Assembly: GCA_026418275.1 (NCBI GenBank)
Contig: JAOABQ010000099.1
Span: 143,757 to 207,756, forward strand
DNA from: Clostridia bacterium
GTDB taxonomy: Bacteria > Bacillota > Clostridia > Acetivibrionales > DSM-2933
Direction: 5' to 3'
Length of the DNA stretch: 64,000 bases
Part shown: positions 26,117 to 34,280 of the stretch, one piece after another
Layout of the letters: every line of letters begins with the position of its first letter
How positions within the stretch are numbered: position 1 is the stretch's first letter
Notes under the pieces: generated by a model
Told to the model about the DNA's origin: nothing
The model's database searches: none
Seen by the model: the letters and a program-made list of their open reading frames with translations, nothing else
Position numbers and translations under genes: made by a program

Positions 26117-26144
26117 AAAAAAAGAACCCCGGCTTGGAGTTCTT
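26117..26144 (-). terminator. Terminator between the cyclotransferase gene and terL
   Basis: Minus strand stem AAGAACTCC with GGGGTTCTT (one G-T pair, loop of five) followed by seven T. It marks the end of the amidoligase-cyclotransferase transcription unit. Confidence 0.8.
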
Positions 26145-26169
26145 GAAAACATATTTTTTACTTTAATTT

Positions 26170-26616
26170 TTACAATGCTTGTTTTGCCGACTTCCTGACT
26201 GCATCATCAAGGAAGGTACTGTCAAAGCCTGCAGAATTGTAACCCTGCAAGATGGTGTTGTAATAATATCTGCTTGGAGAACCAAGCGGTCTGCCATCAT
26301 TCATGATATACACCATGACCTTGACCCATCGCTTTCCCATCCTCACCTTCAGCCATTCCTTCCTGTAGAAGTGTGGCCAACCTTCATAACGGTCAAGAGC
26401 CGCTTCATCCGAAGGCTCGAGTTCCCAAACCAACACCGGAACTGAACTATCCTTTTTCTTTTCAACCGTAGCAACCGCTCCACCATTTCCGCCTCTGAAA
26501 AGAAGTTCATACCCATTCAGTTTTGCATTTCCGATAACCCTTGCAGTGGGGCAGCGGCAAGCCATCTGCTCTAAATTGAGGTTACTGCCGTAAGCTATAT
26601 ATTTAATCTTTTCCAT
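26170..26616 (-). CDS. Gamma-glutamylcyclotransferase-like (GGCT/AIG2) enzyme
   Basis: 148 residues from ATG 26616. The substrate loop YGSN is at residues 9-12 and the catalytic acid Glu 78 is in LDRYEGWP, so the active site looks intact. The family releases 5-oxoproline from gamma-glutamyl compounds. It is the last gene of a unit with the upstream amidoligase, a pairing seen in phages and proposed to make and remove amide-linked modifications. Whether the substrate here is a peptide, wall precursor or protein is unknown. Confidence 0.85.
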   Translation of the reverse strand: MEKIKYIAYGSNLNLEQMACRCPTARVIGNAKLNGYELLFRGGNGGAVATVEKKKDSSVPVLVWELEPSDEAALDRYEGWPHFYRKEWLKVRMGKRWVKVMVYIMNDGRPLGSPSRYYYNTILQGYNSAGFDSTFLDDAVRKSAKQAL

Positions 26617-26749
26617 AATCACTTCACCCTTTCCGGTTGCCCTGTGGCGGCTTTGTGCCAAGGGCATCTTCCAAACCCTATACTTTCCCAAGCAGGAATT
26701 GCTTCTGCCAACAGAGGCGGTTTATGCGCCCCTGTCAGCAAGGATTCAT

Positions 26750-27652
26750 CTACGCTGCGGTGCGAAATCGCCAAGCGGCTGACCCGCTAAGTGCCTTGCA
26801 AAGATGCTCTCTGCAGTTTTTGAACTCGTCTCCGATAAGTCCGATGCGGTTTAAGTAAGTCCTCATTGCGAACTTTTCGTTTTCGGTTTGGTTTTTCCTG
26901 CTGCTTGCACTCTTTTGTGTCAGTGCCTGCTTGTTCAAGGCAAGGGCAAGGATTATATAGCTTCTTATTTTCCCGGCATGCAAGGTGCTGTTGAATCCCC
27001 TGAGTTCGACCGTATGGTTGCCTGTGAAAAAGCTGTGGAGGTTCAAAAAGTGGTATCTGCTTGAATGGTAGTGTCTGTCCCTGCTTTCATTGTAACCGCT
27101 GTACCAAATCTTCTCAATGGAATCCATGCTCTTTGGCTTTTTACGGTTGATGATGTTCACTAGGCTTTCATCCATCTTCTTGCAAAAACGCATTCTGTCG
27201 GGTTCAATCTCAAGTGCTTTGTAGAAAAGGTCGTTCTTGCTTGCGATGATGTTTATAAAGTTCTTGATGCTCCTTGGGTTGTGGTTTCCGCCATCAAGGT
27301 GTATGTGAATTCCGCAGGTGCTGTTTGTGAAGGCTCCTATTTTTCTAAGCTGTCTGACCATCTCCTGCAGGGTTTGAATGTCACCTTCGTAGGTAAGGAT
27401 GGGGCTGACCAGTTCAACCTTGTAGGTGTCGCCTGCTGATTGCGTCCTGCCATTTTCCTTTGTCTCAGGTCTTACGCTTGCATCGCTCATCACCTGCCAA
27501 ACCCTGCCGTCCGGTGCTGTGATTTTTCTGCAATCGTAGCTGTTGTTTGTACATTGGATGGTTCCGTTTAAGAATTTGCCTACCGCCTCTGCAGCCTTAG
27601 CCCTTGTGATTCCTGTAAATTCAATTTCGATTCCAAACCTTGTGTTTTTCAT
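26750..27652 (-). CDS. Amidoligase-family enzyme (GS-like fold)
   Basis: 300 residues from ATG 27652 (GGTGGCAAGG upstream). FGIEIEFTG (6-14) is the first metal/ATP-binding strand of the amidoligase_2 family; later come YKVELVSPIL, CGIHIHLDGG and TVELRGFNSTL, which supply the other glutamate and histidine ligands of a glutamine-synthetase-like site. It would join an amino or carboxyl group by ATP-driven amide formation. The last 40 residues (KFAMRTYLNRIG...GDEFKNCR) form a domain shared with the 28006-28773 protein. It has its own promoter. Confidence 0.85.
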   Translation of the reverse strand: MKNTRFGIEIEFTGITRAKAAEAVGKFLNGTIQCTNNSYDCRKITAPDGRVWQVMSDASVRPETKENGRTQSAGDTYKVELVSPILTYEGDIQTLQEMVRQLRKIGAFTNSTCGIHIHLDGGNHNPRSIKNFINIIASKNDLFYKALEIEPDRMRFCKKMDESLVNIINRKKPKSMDSIEKIWYSGYNESRDRHYHSSRYHFLNLHSFFTGNHTVELRGFNSTLHAGKIRSYIILALALNKQALTQKSASSRKNQTENEKFAMRTYLNRIGLIGDEFKNCREHLCKALSGSAAWRFRTAA

Positions 27653-27695
27653 AACCTTGCCACCTTTCAAAGTGTGTTTTTCCCCTTCGGGTATA

Positions 27696-27728
27696 TACAT
27701 ATATCACTCTAAAAGGACTATATAGCAA
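27696..27728 (-). promoter_or_regulatory. Cassette promoter 1 (upstream of the amidoligase)
   Basis: Minus strand -35-like TTGCTA (27728-27723), 19 bases, then TATATG, embedded in the conserved element TTAGAGTGA-NN-ATGTA (27712-27696). Two more copies with identical spacing lie at 28803-28835 and 29079-29111. Confidence 0.7.
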
Positions 27729-27735
27729 GCCAATA

Positions 27736-27765
27736 AGGCAAAATAAACACACTTTTATTTTGCCT
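27736..27765 (-). terminator. Terminator between DUF4314 gene and the amidoligase promoter
   Basis: A perfect 12-bp stem, AGGCAAAATAAA with TTTATTTTGCCT, and a 6-base loop lie 14 bases after the DUF4314 stop. The T-rich right arm is only partly followed by T, so efficiency is uncertain. Confidence 0.65.
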
Positions 27766-27778
27766 GTATAACTTGACT

Positions 27779-28009
27779 TTACTGTGTTTCCACCACTCTG
27801 CAGCTGTCCTCTCCATAAACAATTCCAATACTTGAACCCGAGTCCCAGCTCACATGAATGGTTCCAATATCATCCACTGAAATCACTGTTCCGGTTGCTC
27901 CCCTTGATAGGTTGGAATATGGGTCACTCATTCTTAAAAGTTCAACCCTTGTTCCTGGTGGATACTTTTTTCGGAGAAGCAGAAGTTGTTCCTTTGAAAT
28001 TCTGTTCAT
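27779..28009 (-). CDS. DUF4314 protein
   Basis: 76 residues, all of it one SH3-like beta-barrel pattern: YPPGTRVELLRMSDPYS, GATGTVISVDDIGTIHVSWDSG, DSCRVVE. DUF4314 proteins are common small phage proteins without a known role. It overlaps the end of the upstream gene by four bases (ATGA), so the two are coupled. Confidence 0.85.
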   Translation of the reverse strand: MNRISKEQLLLLRKKYPPGTRVELLRMSDPYSNLSRGATGTVISVDDIGTIHVSWDSGSSIGIVYGEDSCRVVETQ

Positions 28010-28773
28010 TCGGCAACAACCTCCTCTGATGGCTTGCTCCTGCGAAAAGCACCATTGCCCTCAAGGGATTTAAGCATTGCCTTTCGTGCAGCCTTATACT
28101 CTCCGCCTACAAAACCAAGTCTTATAAGCCATGTCCTCATAGTGAATTTGACATTGTCATCGGCTGAAGGTTTAAAGGATGCATATTTTTGCTCCTTTGC
28201 ACTTTTACTCAAAAGAGCCACCAGCCTTGTTACCGCATCCACCATTTCAGATTCTTCAACACTTATAATAAATTTGAAAACAACTGAGCCTTCATCAAAG
28301 TCAAACCCTATACCAGGACACTTTTCCACCCCAACCCTTAACATAGCTTGCTTGAAGTGTTCCATAGTCTTGACTTCCTCGTCATTGACAGCCTCCACAA
28401 ATTCAAGGCTCACAATGTCAGTTTCAATTTTTAGAGCCTTTTTCAAATGCACCTGTTTACTGAAAATCATGTTTACAAGGTTTCTAAGTGTCGCCCCGGT
28501 ATGTCCTTCCATTGGAACAGCAATATTAACTTCATCTCCTGTTCGCAATTCGGCGGTTGGTATGCATTCTTCGGGTTCGCCCTCTGATGCTGATTGCAGA
28601 ACACTTTCATAATCCACTATCTCACCAGCCTCATTTCTCATAATGCAGTCCTTTCCGATCGTATAGGTTTCTCCATGAATTCCGATTTGATAATCAAAAC
28701 TGGGAACTCCCATATATTTTGCCTTTGCTCCGCTGTGTGCTTCAAGAAGCCTGATCATTTCCTTTCGATCCAT
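28006..28773 (-). CDS. Phage 'virulence-related' protein sharing the amidoligase C-terminal domain
   Basis: 255 residues from ATG 28773 (AGGAGGG upstream). Proteins of this kind are often labelled virulence-related, with no known function. The N-terminal part has IGIHGETYTIGKDC; a middle region of about 100 residues has TLRNLVNMIFSKQVHL and KALKIETDIVSLEF. The last about 45 residues, KFTMRTWLIRLGFVG...EYKAARK, are plainly homologous to the C-terminus of the amidoligase encoded 350 bases downstream. A shared domain suggests that both bind the same partner or that this protein is a substrate carrier; this is inference. Confidence 0.75.
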   Translation of the reverse strand: MDRKEMIRLLEAHSGAKAKYMGVPSFDYQIGIHGETYTIGKDCIMRNEAGEIVDYESVLQSASEGEPEECIPTAELRTGDEVNIAVPMEGHTGATLRNLVNMIFSKQVHLKKALKIETDIVSLEFVEAVNDEEVKTMEHFKQAMLRVGVEKCPGIGFDFDEGSVVFKFIISVEESEMVDAVTRLVALLSKSAKEQKYASFKPSADDNVKFTMRTWLIRLGFVGGEYKAARKAMLKSLEGNGAFRRSKPSEEVVAE

Positions 28774-28802
28774 TTGCAATCCCTCCTGTTATTTGCTCTT
28801 AT

Positions 28803-28835
28803 TACATACATCACTCTAAACAGCAGGAATTGCAA
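28803..28835 (-). promoter_or_regulatory. Cassette promoter 2 (upstream of the 'virulence-related' gene)
   Basis: TTGCAA (28835-28830), 19 bases, TGTATG, inside the conserved 17-bp element at 28819-28803. Same spacing as the two sister promoters. Confidence 0.7.
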
Positions 28836-28867
28836 GGGTTTTAAGTAATTCAAGACAGTATTTCTGT

Positions 28868-29050
28868 TTATTTTTCTTCGCCTTTTTCAGCAAGTTCGAC
28901 AACCAACGTACCTTCTTCTTCTTTTACAGTTATACTGTCTCCGACATTAAAACCAAGCTTCTCAAGCCATCTTCCCTGAAGCATTATACAAGGTATATCC
29001 CTTGAGCTCCTTCCTGGAGCTTCATATACTTTCAATTTCCTTTCCTCCAC
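28868..29050 (-). CDS. SymE-like / AbrB-fold small protein
   Basis: 60 residues: RSSRDIPCIMLQGRWLEKLGF followed by VGDSITVKEEEGTLVVEL, the swapped-hairpin pattern of SymE family proteins. SymE of Escherichia coli is an SOS-induced toxin controlled by an antisense RNA, but phage and clostridial homologues have not been shown to be toxic. It starts with GTG (AGGAG eight bases upstream) and has its own copy of the cassette promoter. Confidence 0.75.
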   Translation of the reverse strand: MEERKLKVYEAPGRSSRDIPCIMLQGRWLEKLGFNVGDSITVKEEEGTLVVELAEKGEEK

Positions 29051-29078
29051 ACGACCCTCTCCTTTACTGCTTTGGTGT

Positions 29079-29111
29079 TACATTAATCACTCTAATCCAA
29101 GGGATTATCAA
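29079..29111 (-). promoter_or_regulatory. Cassette promoter 3 (upstream of the SymE-like gene)
   Basis: TTGATA (29111-29106), 19 bases, TTAATG, inside the conserved element at 29095-29079. It starts within the last codons of the C5 methyltransferase gene. Confidence 0.7.
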
Positions 29112-31203
29112 GTGTTTTTGCAGCAGTAAAATCAGCCTGTTTCGTACATTCACTTTCTGCTACCCAAGCAATACCAGCGAGGACAAAACATACACAAGGA
29201 AGTGCCACACCATTTCCCCACATTTTATATTCTGCAGCATCCGAGTAAGGATTTTGAAGCCACTTTATAATCTGATTCCTGCTTTTGGCTTTCGTGCTTG
29301 TTCCCATGATAATGCGGTGTTCCTCAAATACTTTGCTCCACCAGTCGATTTCCTGAACGGATGGATTTTCAGTCTCAAGGTTCATACCCCACTCGGCAGG
29401 GAATCCTTGCAGCAATGCACATTCAGTAGGGGTAAGCCTTCTGACAGTGTACTCCGCTTCCACAATACCGTTATGACATCCAGGGCTTGTTCCATTTACC
29501 AGCGTATTTGCCTTCCCATCCGTTCTGAAGCACTGACTTTCAGCTTTCATATATGGATAGAAGCTTCCCGGTTGAGCCACTGCATGTGGACCCTTTGACA
29601 CAAGGGTCTGCGATTGCTCCTCCTGAATGCTTATATCAAACTGGGCATTCTGTCCCTGATTAAAACTTGCCCTGTCCAAACTATAAGCAACAGCATGACG
29701 GTCAATGGTGTTCAATGTAAAGCTGACATCTTCATTTATACCATCACCCTGTGGGCCATTTTTATCATTTCTCCCGATCATATTCCCTTGAAGCGCAACC
29801 ACGGCAATTCCGCCTTGATTGCAAGAAGGGTTTCCGCCGGTTCCATCAAGGGTTCTGCTTGTCTCTGCTTCATAAATTCCACTGTTGGGATTGTCTGAGA
29901 GCATAGAGTTGCTTTTGTCGGAGCAAATCCCATAGGCTTTTACAACCAGTTCATTGGCTCTCTGTTCACCAACATCAAATGTATTTATAGTGTTTGCCGT
30001 TGTGGCAGGTTCCCATTTTTGTGCCTCATCCTTGTTATGGGGTCTTGTTCCTTTGCAAAAAGGGACAAAAACCGTCTGTTCGTTATTGCAGGAGAGGGTT
30101 GCCGATTTATCCTCCTGCACCAATGCACCTTTCCCTCCACCTTCACAACCGGAACGGATTTTCATTGTTGCAGGCTTAAGATCACAATTCGGCTCAAAAA
30201 CACACTGAGTTCCTTTATAGTCAGTGCCAGTAAGTGTGTTTGCCTTGTCCTCGGTTACGGTCAGAGCATATTGTCTCTCGTTCATAACCAGTGGAACATT
30301 TCCTCCGCCAGTTCCCATTCTTGTTGTAAGAGTCTGGATTGTTCCACTGTCATCAACTTTAATTCTGCTATCTGAAGGATGGTTTTCAATGGCAACAGCA
30401 AGCTGATTGTCTCCCATATCAGCACGGAGGGTACAGGTTGAGTTTTTCCAACAATGACCTCCTAATCTTGAAGCGGCTCCCGGTTCAAAGCAGACTGGCG
30501 CTCCAATGCTATCCTCAGCATCTCCGGAAGTTGTTTCCCCCTGTTGGATGCCCTGCGGAGAATACCCTGACAGGCTTTCGAACTCAAATAATATTTTCCC
30601 GGCACATTGGTCTGTAAAATCTGCGACAAGGTAGATTCTACGGCGTCTTTGGGCGACTCCCCAAAATTGAGCGTCAATGGTTCTCCATGCAATGGAAAAA
30701 TCATCACCCACGATTTCTCCTGCACACAGCCATTTGTTCTTTTCAGGCATAGGAACATCAGCGGCTTCATCTTTAATTTTTGCGATTTCGGTAATGACTG
30801 CCCTGAAATCTTCTCCCTTTCCGCTTGAGAATGCGCCCGGCACGTTCTCCCACACGATAAATCGTGGATACATTCCATTGGTTTTACACCTCATTTCCTT
30901 TATGATTCTGATGGCTTCATGGAAAAGAACTGACTGTTTTCCTTCAAGTCCCGCTCTTTTTCCTGCCACAGACATGTCGGTGCAGGGTGAGCCAAATGTT
31001 ATAATATCCACCGACTCAATCTCCGCACCATTTATTTTTGTTAAATCCCCATAGTGTTTTACAAATGGGAGTTTCTTGGATGTCACTCTGATAGGGAAGG
31101 GTTCAATTTCACTTGCCCATACAGGAATTATTCCGTTTATCACCGCACCCAAAGGAAATCCTCCGCTCCCATCAAAAAGGCTGCCAAGTGTAAGATTACT
31201 CAT
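29092..31203 (-). CDS. DNA (cytosine-5) methyltransferase with long repetitive recognition region
   Basis: 703 residues from ATG 31203. C5 motifs are complete: motif I SLFDGSGGF, IV GSPCTDMS (catalytic Cys), VI VWENVPGAF, VIII QRRRRIYLV and X GNGVALPCV at the end. Between VIII and IX there are about 330 residues instead of the usual 100-200, in which a short pattern (TLxxx...xxAVA / QCVF) recurs at least six times. This suggests several target-recognition units, as in multispecific phage methyltransferases. It overlaps the next methyltransferase by eight bases. It likely protects phage DNA against host restriction. Confidence 0.92.
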   Translation of the reverse strand: MSNLTLGSLFDGSGGFPLGAVINGIIPVWASEIEPFPIRVTSKKLPFVKHYGDLTKINGAEIESVDIITFGSPCTDMSVAGKRAGLEGKQSVLFHEAIRIIKEMRCKTNGMYPRFIVWENVPGAFSSGKGEDFRAVITEIAKIKDEAADVPMPEKNKWLCAGEIVGDDFSIAWRTIDAQFWGVAQRRRRIYLVADFTDQCAGKILFEFESLSGYSPQGIQQGETTSGDAEDSIGAPVCFEPGAASRLGGHCWKNSTCTLRADMGDNQLAVAIENHPSDSRIKVDDSGTIQTLTTRMGTGGGNVPLVMNERQYALTVTEDKANTLTGTDYKGTQCVFEPNCDLKPATMKIRSGCEGGGKGALVQEDKSATLSCNNEQTVFVPFCKGTRPHNKDEAQKWEPATTANTINTFDVGEQRANELVVKAYGICSDKSNSMLSDNPNSGIYEAETSRTLDGTGGNPSCNQGGIAVVALQGNMIGRNDKNGPQGDGINEDVSFTLNTIDRHAVAYSLDRASFNQGQNAQFDISIQEEQSQTLVSKGPHAVAQPGSFYPYMKAESQCFRTDGKANTLVNGTSPGCHNGIVEAEYTVRRLTPTECALLQGFPAEWGMNLETENPSVQEIDWWSKVFEEHRIIMGTSTKAKSRNQIIKWLQNPYSDAAEYKMWGNGVALPCVCFVLAGIAWVAESECTKQADFTAAKTLDNPLD

Positions 31204-32425
31204 CGGCATCCACCACCTTGCTATGTGGAATTTCAACACCATCCCTCATAAGGAACACTTCATTATCCGAACCCTGCTGTTCTATAAACCTCTTCACAAT
31301 CACATCAGCATATTTTTCATCCAGTTCAATGGTGTAGCATATCCGCTCCGTCTGCTCACAGGCAATCATGGTTGAACCACTGCCGCCAAAAGGATCGAGT
31401 ACAATGCTGTTGGTAAGACTTGAATTCATTATGGGGTATGCCACCAAGGCAATAGGCTTCATTGTCGGATGGTGCTTTGATTTGGTTGGTCTGTCAAAGT
31501 TCCAAGTAGTACGCTGCTTTCTGTCCCCATAGAATTTATGTCCTGCGGTTGGCTTCCAACCTACAAGAACAGGCTCATGACTGTATTGATAATCACAGCG
31601 TCCTAAAACAGGAGAATTCTTAATCCAAATGCAGGTCTGATGGCAGAAGAACCCTGCATCCTTAAATGCTGTTCTGAAATTCACTGTCTCCCTGTCTGCA
31701 TGGAAAACGTAAATCGAACCACCATCTGCAAGACTGTCATACATACCTTTGTAGGCAGATAGCAGGAAATCATAAAATTTCTTATCATCCATGTTGTCAT
31801 TCTGGATTGTTCCGGCAGTACCTTCGTAAGCTACATTGTAAGGCGGGTCGGTTACAACAAGGTTTGCTTTTTTACCATCCATCAAAGCTTTATAGGTTTC
31901 AGCTTTTGTGCTGTCACCACAAATAAGGCGATGCCTTCCAAGTAGCCATATATCTCCCTGTTTGGTGACAGGGTTTTCGGGAAGAGGCTCGTCAAAGCCA
32001 TCCTCCTTGATTTTGTCATTTATCTTGTCTTTGAAAAGTTCATCAATTTCAGCAGCATCAAAACCGGTCAAAGAAATATCAAAGGCACTGTCATTCAAAT
32101 CTGAAATGAGCAGTGCCAGTTTTTCGTTATCCCAATCTCCGCCTATTTTATTAAGAGCAATATTTAATGCTTTTTCCTTTTGTTCATCCAGTTCCACCAC
32201 CACGCAGTCCACTTCCTCGAAACCCATCTGGTGAAGGATTTTTAGTCTCTGATGCCCTCCCACTACATTCCCAGTGGTCTTGTTCCAGATGACCAGTTCC
32301 ACATATCCGAATTCCTCAATGGAACGCTTCAGCTTTTCATATTCTGCATCGCCCGGCTTCAGGTCTTTTCTTGGATTATAGTCCGCCGGGTTTAGAATAT
32401 TGGTTTTAATTTTCTGTATGTTCAA
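31196..32425 (-). CDS. ParB-domain DNA methyltransferase (N6-adenine/N4-cytosine)
   Basis: 409 residues. The first about 110 form a ParB/Srx-like domain (YNPRKDLKPGD, VVGGHQRLKIL). The rest is a beta-class methyltransferase with DPPYNVAYEG (catalytic motif IV) and, near the end, DPFGGSGSTMIACEQ (motif I, SAM binding). This fusion is frequent in phages and orphan methylases. It starts with TTG and overlaps the SAM synthetase stop by 20 bases. Confidence 0.93.
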   Translation of the reverse strand: MNIQKIKTNILNPADYNPRKDLKPGDAEYEKLKRSIEEFGYVELVIWNKTTGNVVGGHQRLKILHQMGFEEVDCVVVELDEQKEKALNIALNKIGGDWDNEKLALLISDLNDSAFDISLTGFDAAEIDELFKDKINDKIKEDGFDEPLPENPVTKQGDIWLLGRHRLICGDSTKAETYKALMDGKKANLVVTDPPYNVAYEGTAGTIQNDNMDDKKFYDFLLSAYKGMYDSLADGGSIYVFHADRETVNFRTAFKDAGFFCHQTCIWIKNSPVLGRCDYQYSHEPVLVGWKPTAGHKFYGDRKQRTTWNFDRPTKSKHHPTMKPIALVAYPIMNSSLTNSIVLDPFGGSGSTMIACEQTERICYTIELDEKYADVIVKRFIEQQGSDNEVFLMRDGVEIPHSKVVDADE

Positions 32426-33584
32426 GCTTTTTCACCGCCTCTTTCAGATCATATTTTTTATCTGTCCACTCCCAGTGATTTAAAAAGTTACTGAAATGTC
32501 CATAAACAGCGGTGTCTGCAAATCTCGCATCTCTTAAATGCAGCTTCTCAATGATTGCAGCAGGCCGTAAGTTGAAAACCTCAAGTACCGCATCACGGAT
32601 TACGGAATCCGAAACGATACCAGTCCCAAAGGTGCAAACATCAATAGCCACCGGGTCAGCTTTACCGATTGCATAAGAAATGCTTACCTCACACCTTTTA
32701 GCAAGATAAGCATCCAATACATTTTTAGCAATATATCGAGCCATATAGGCACCGGAGCGGTCAACCTTTGTTCCGTCTTTTCCGCTAAATGCTCCTCCGC
32801 CATGTGAGGCAAGTCCTCCGTATGTATCAACCATCAGCTTTCTTCCTGTTAACCCGGTATCAGCTTCGGGACCACCAAAAACAAATCTGCCGGAGGGATT
32901 TACAAGAATCTCTGTTTCCTCATCAAAGGGGAAGGAATTAAAGGCATCCCACAGCACCCACTGAATTATATCCTTCCTTAGCTCCTCCTGTGATTTCTCG
33001 GGAGAATGCTGAGTGGAAACTATAATGGTTTTGACCCTCTTTGGTATTTCATTTTCATATTCAATGGTAACCTGTGCCTTCCCATCTGGCATCAAACCTT
33101 GAACCAAGCCGTCCTTACGAACCTTGGTCAATCGCCTTGTGATATTGTGCGCCAAAACAACAGGGAGAGGAAGACATTCTCTTGTTTCATCGGTTGCATA
33201 TCCGTAAACAATGCCCTGGTCCCCGGCACCGATTTCCCCATAAGGTTTGAATTCACCATTCCTTACTTCAATTGCAGTGTCCACACCCGTTGCAATATCA
33301 GTGCTTTGATTATGAATATGCTCTACAATACTAAACCTCTTGGGGTCATATCCGACATCCTTTAAAACCATTCTTACAACAAGGGGAATATCGATTTTTG
33401 TTCTACAGGTGATCTCGCCCGCAACAACAATTTTGCCTTTGGTAGCCAACACCTCACAAGCCACACGGGATAGCTTGTCTTTTCTCAAACACGCATCCAA
33501 AATACTGTCTGCAATAAGGTCGCACAGTTTATCGGGATGTCCCTCAGTCACACTTTCAGCGGTCAAATACTTTTTATTATTCAT
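32406..33584 (-). CDS. metK: S-adenosylmethionine synthetase
   Basis: 392 residues, full length for MetK. It makes SAM from ATP and methionine. The usual motifs are present: EGHPDKLCD at the N-terminus, GAGDQGIVYGYA (methionine site) and GGGAFSGKDGTKVDRSGAY (P-loop-like). It differs from typical housekeeping copies in being shorter and embedded in a phage operon immediately upstream of two SAM-dependent DNA methyltransferases, so a dedicated SAM supply is the likely purpose. Whether the host has its own metK cannot be seen here. Confidence 0.95.
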   Translation of the reverse strand: MNNKKYLTAESVTEGHPDKLCDLIADSILDACLRKDKLSRVACEVLATKGKIVVAGEITCRTKIDIPLVVRMVLKDVGYDPKRFSIVEHIHNQSTDIATGVDTAIEVRNGEFKPYGEIGAGDQGIVYGYATDETRECLPLPVVLAHNITRRLTKVRKDGLVQGLMPDGKAQVTIEYENEIPKRVKTIIVSTQHSPEKSQEELRKDIIQWVLWDAFNSFPFDEETEILVNPSGRFVFGGPEADTGLTGRKLMVDTYGGLASHGGGAFSGKDGTKVDRSGAYMARYIAKNVLDAYLAKRCEVSISYAIGKADPVAIDVCTFGTGIVSDSVIRDAVLEVFNLRPAAIIEKLHLRDARFADTAVYGHFSNFLNHWEWTDKKYDLKEAVKKLEHTEN

Positions 33585-33607
33585 CTTCAGTCTCCAATCA
33601 TAATTTT

Positions 33608-34147
33608 TTACCCTTTCCGGGCAGTTAGAAGTTTTTCCATCACATCGTCATGGGGATTGCTGTTTTTATAGTCTGTTGAACAGTTCTCACGAACCACTTG
33701 GTAAATCTGATACCAGATATTGTTTGCCTGCTTCATAAAGCTTTGGCTCGCTGAAACATAAGGTGACAGCATTGCATTCCCGGTCGTGGGGTGCTTTGCC
33801 AAGAAGCCAAATTCCGTAATGCATTCTTCGCACTGAATCCATCGGGAAACACTCATTGCATACTGCTCCAGCATCTGTGCCGGGATAAGCTGTGAGCAAT
33901 TTCGCTCTGCCAGCCAGTTCCATGTTTTTTCATAAATATCTACAGCCATAAGGTCTTTACCGTTTTTCTGTTTGGCTGCAAGATACTCTCTTGGCGGTGG
34001 CATTGCCAAACCTTCCAGATTTGCTGTGTCAGAAAACTCAACAACAGAAAGCTTCCTCTTGCCGGGGTTTCCTTCCAGCAATTTATCCGCCAGTGCCTTC
34101 TTTTTTTGACCTGCGCCGACTCTTGCACCGCCATGTCCATTTGCCAT
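33608..34147 (-). CDS. terS: Terminase small subunit (P27 family)
   Basis: 179 residues with GARVGAGQKKK near the N-terminus and the helical C-terminal part (WNWLAERNCSQLIPAQMLEQYAMSVSRWIQCE pattern, ending SNPHDDVMEKLLTARKG-like). P27-type small terminases recognise the cos region. It lies directly after the candidate cos/HNH segment but 7.5 kb from the large subunit. Confidence 0.88.
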   Translation of the reverse strand: MANGHGGARVGAGQKKKALADKLLEGNPGKRKLSVVEFSDTANLEGLAMPPPREYLAAKQKNGKDLMAVDIYEKTWNWLAERNCSQLIPAQMLEQYAMSVSRWIQCEECITEFGFLAKHPTTGNAMLSPYVSASQSFMKQANNIWYQIYQVVRENCSTDYKNSNPHDDVMEKLLTARKG

Positions 34148-34189
34148 TTTTCATCACCTGCCTTTCCAAGAATCAAGCCGGGGGTATAT

Positions 34190-34280
34190 ACCCTTCTTGA
34201 AACTGCAATTTTTCGTGTGAAGGGGGGCGCCCGTTGCCCTGTGCAAAGGTAACCGAGATTTTGACCCCCCTACCCCCATC
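34190..34280. other. Candidate cos (packaging) region
   Basis: Non-coding stretch between HNH nuclease and terS. It contains GGGCGCCC (34225-34232), a run GGGGGGCGCCC, and further on a C-tract around 34265-34277 that overlaps the HNH stop. In HNH-containing HK97-like phages the cos site lies exactly here. The cut position cannot be assigned by eye. Confidence 0.5.

Noticed and set aside
29002..29598. 198-codon plus-strand open frame
   Set aside because: Lies opposite the C5 methyltransferase C-terminus and the SymE-like gene, both of which have conserved motifs.
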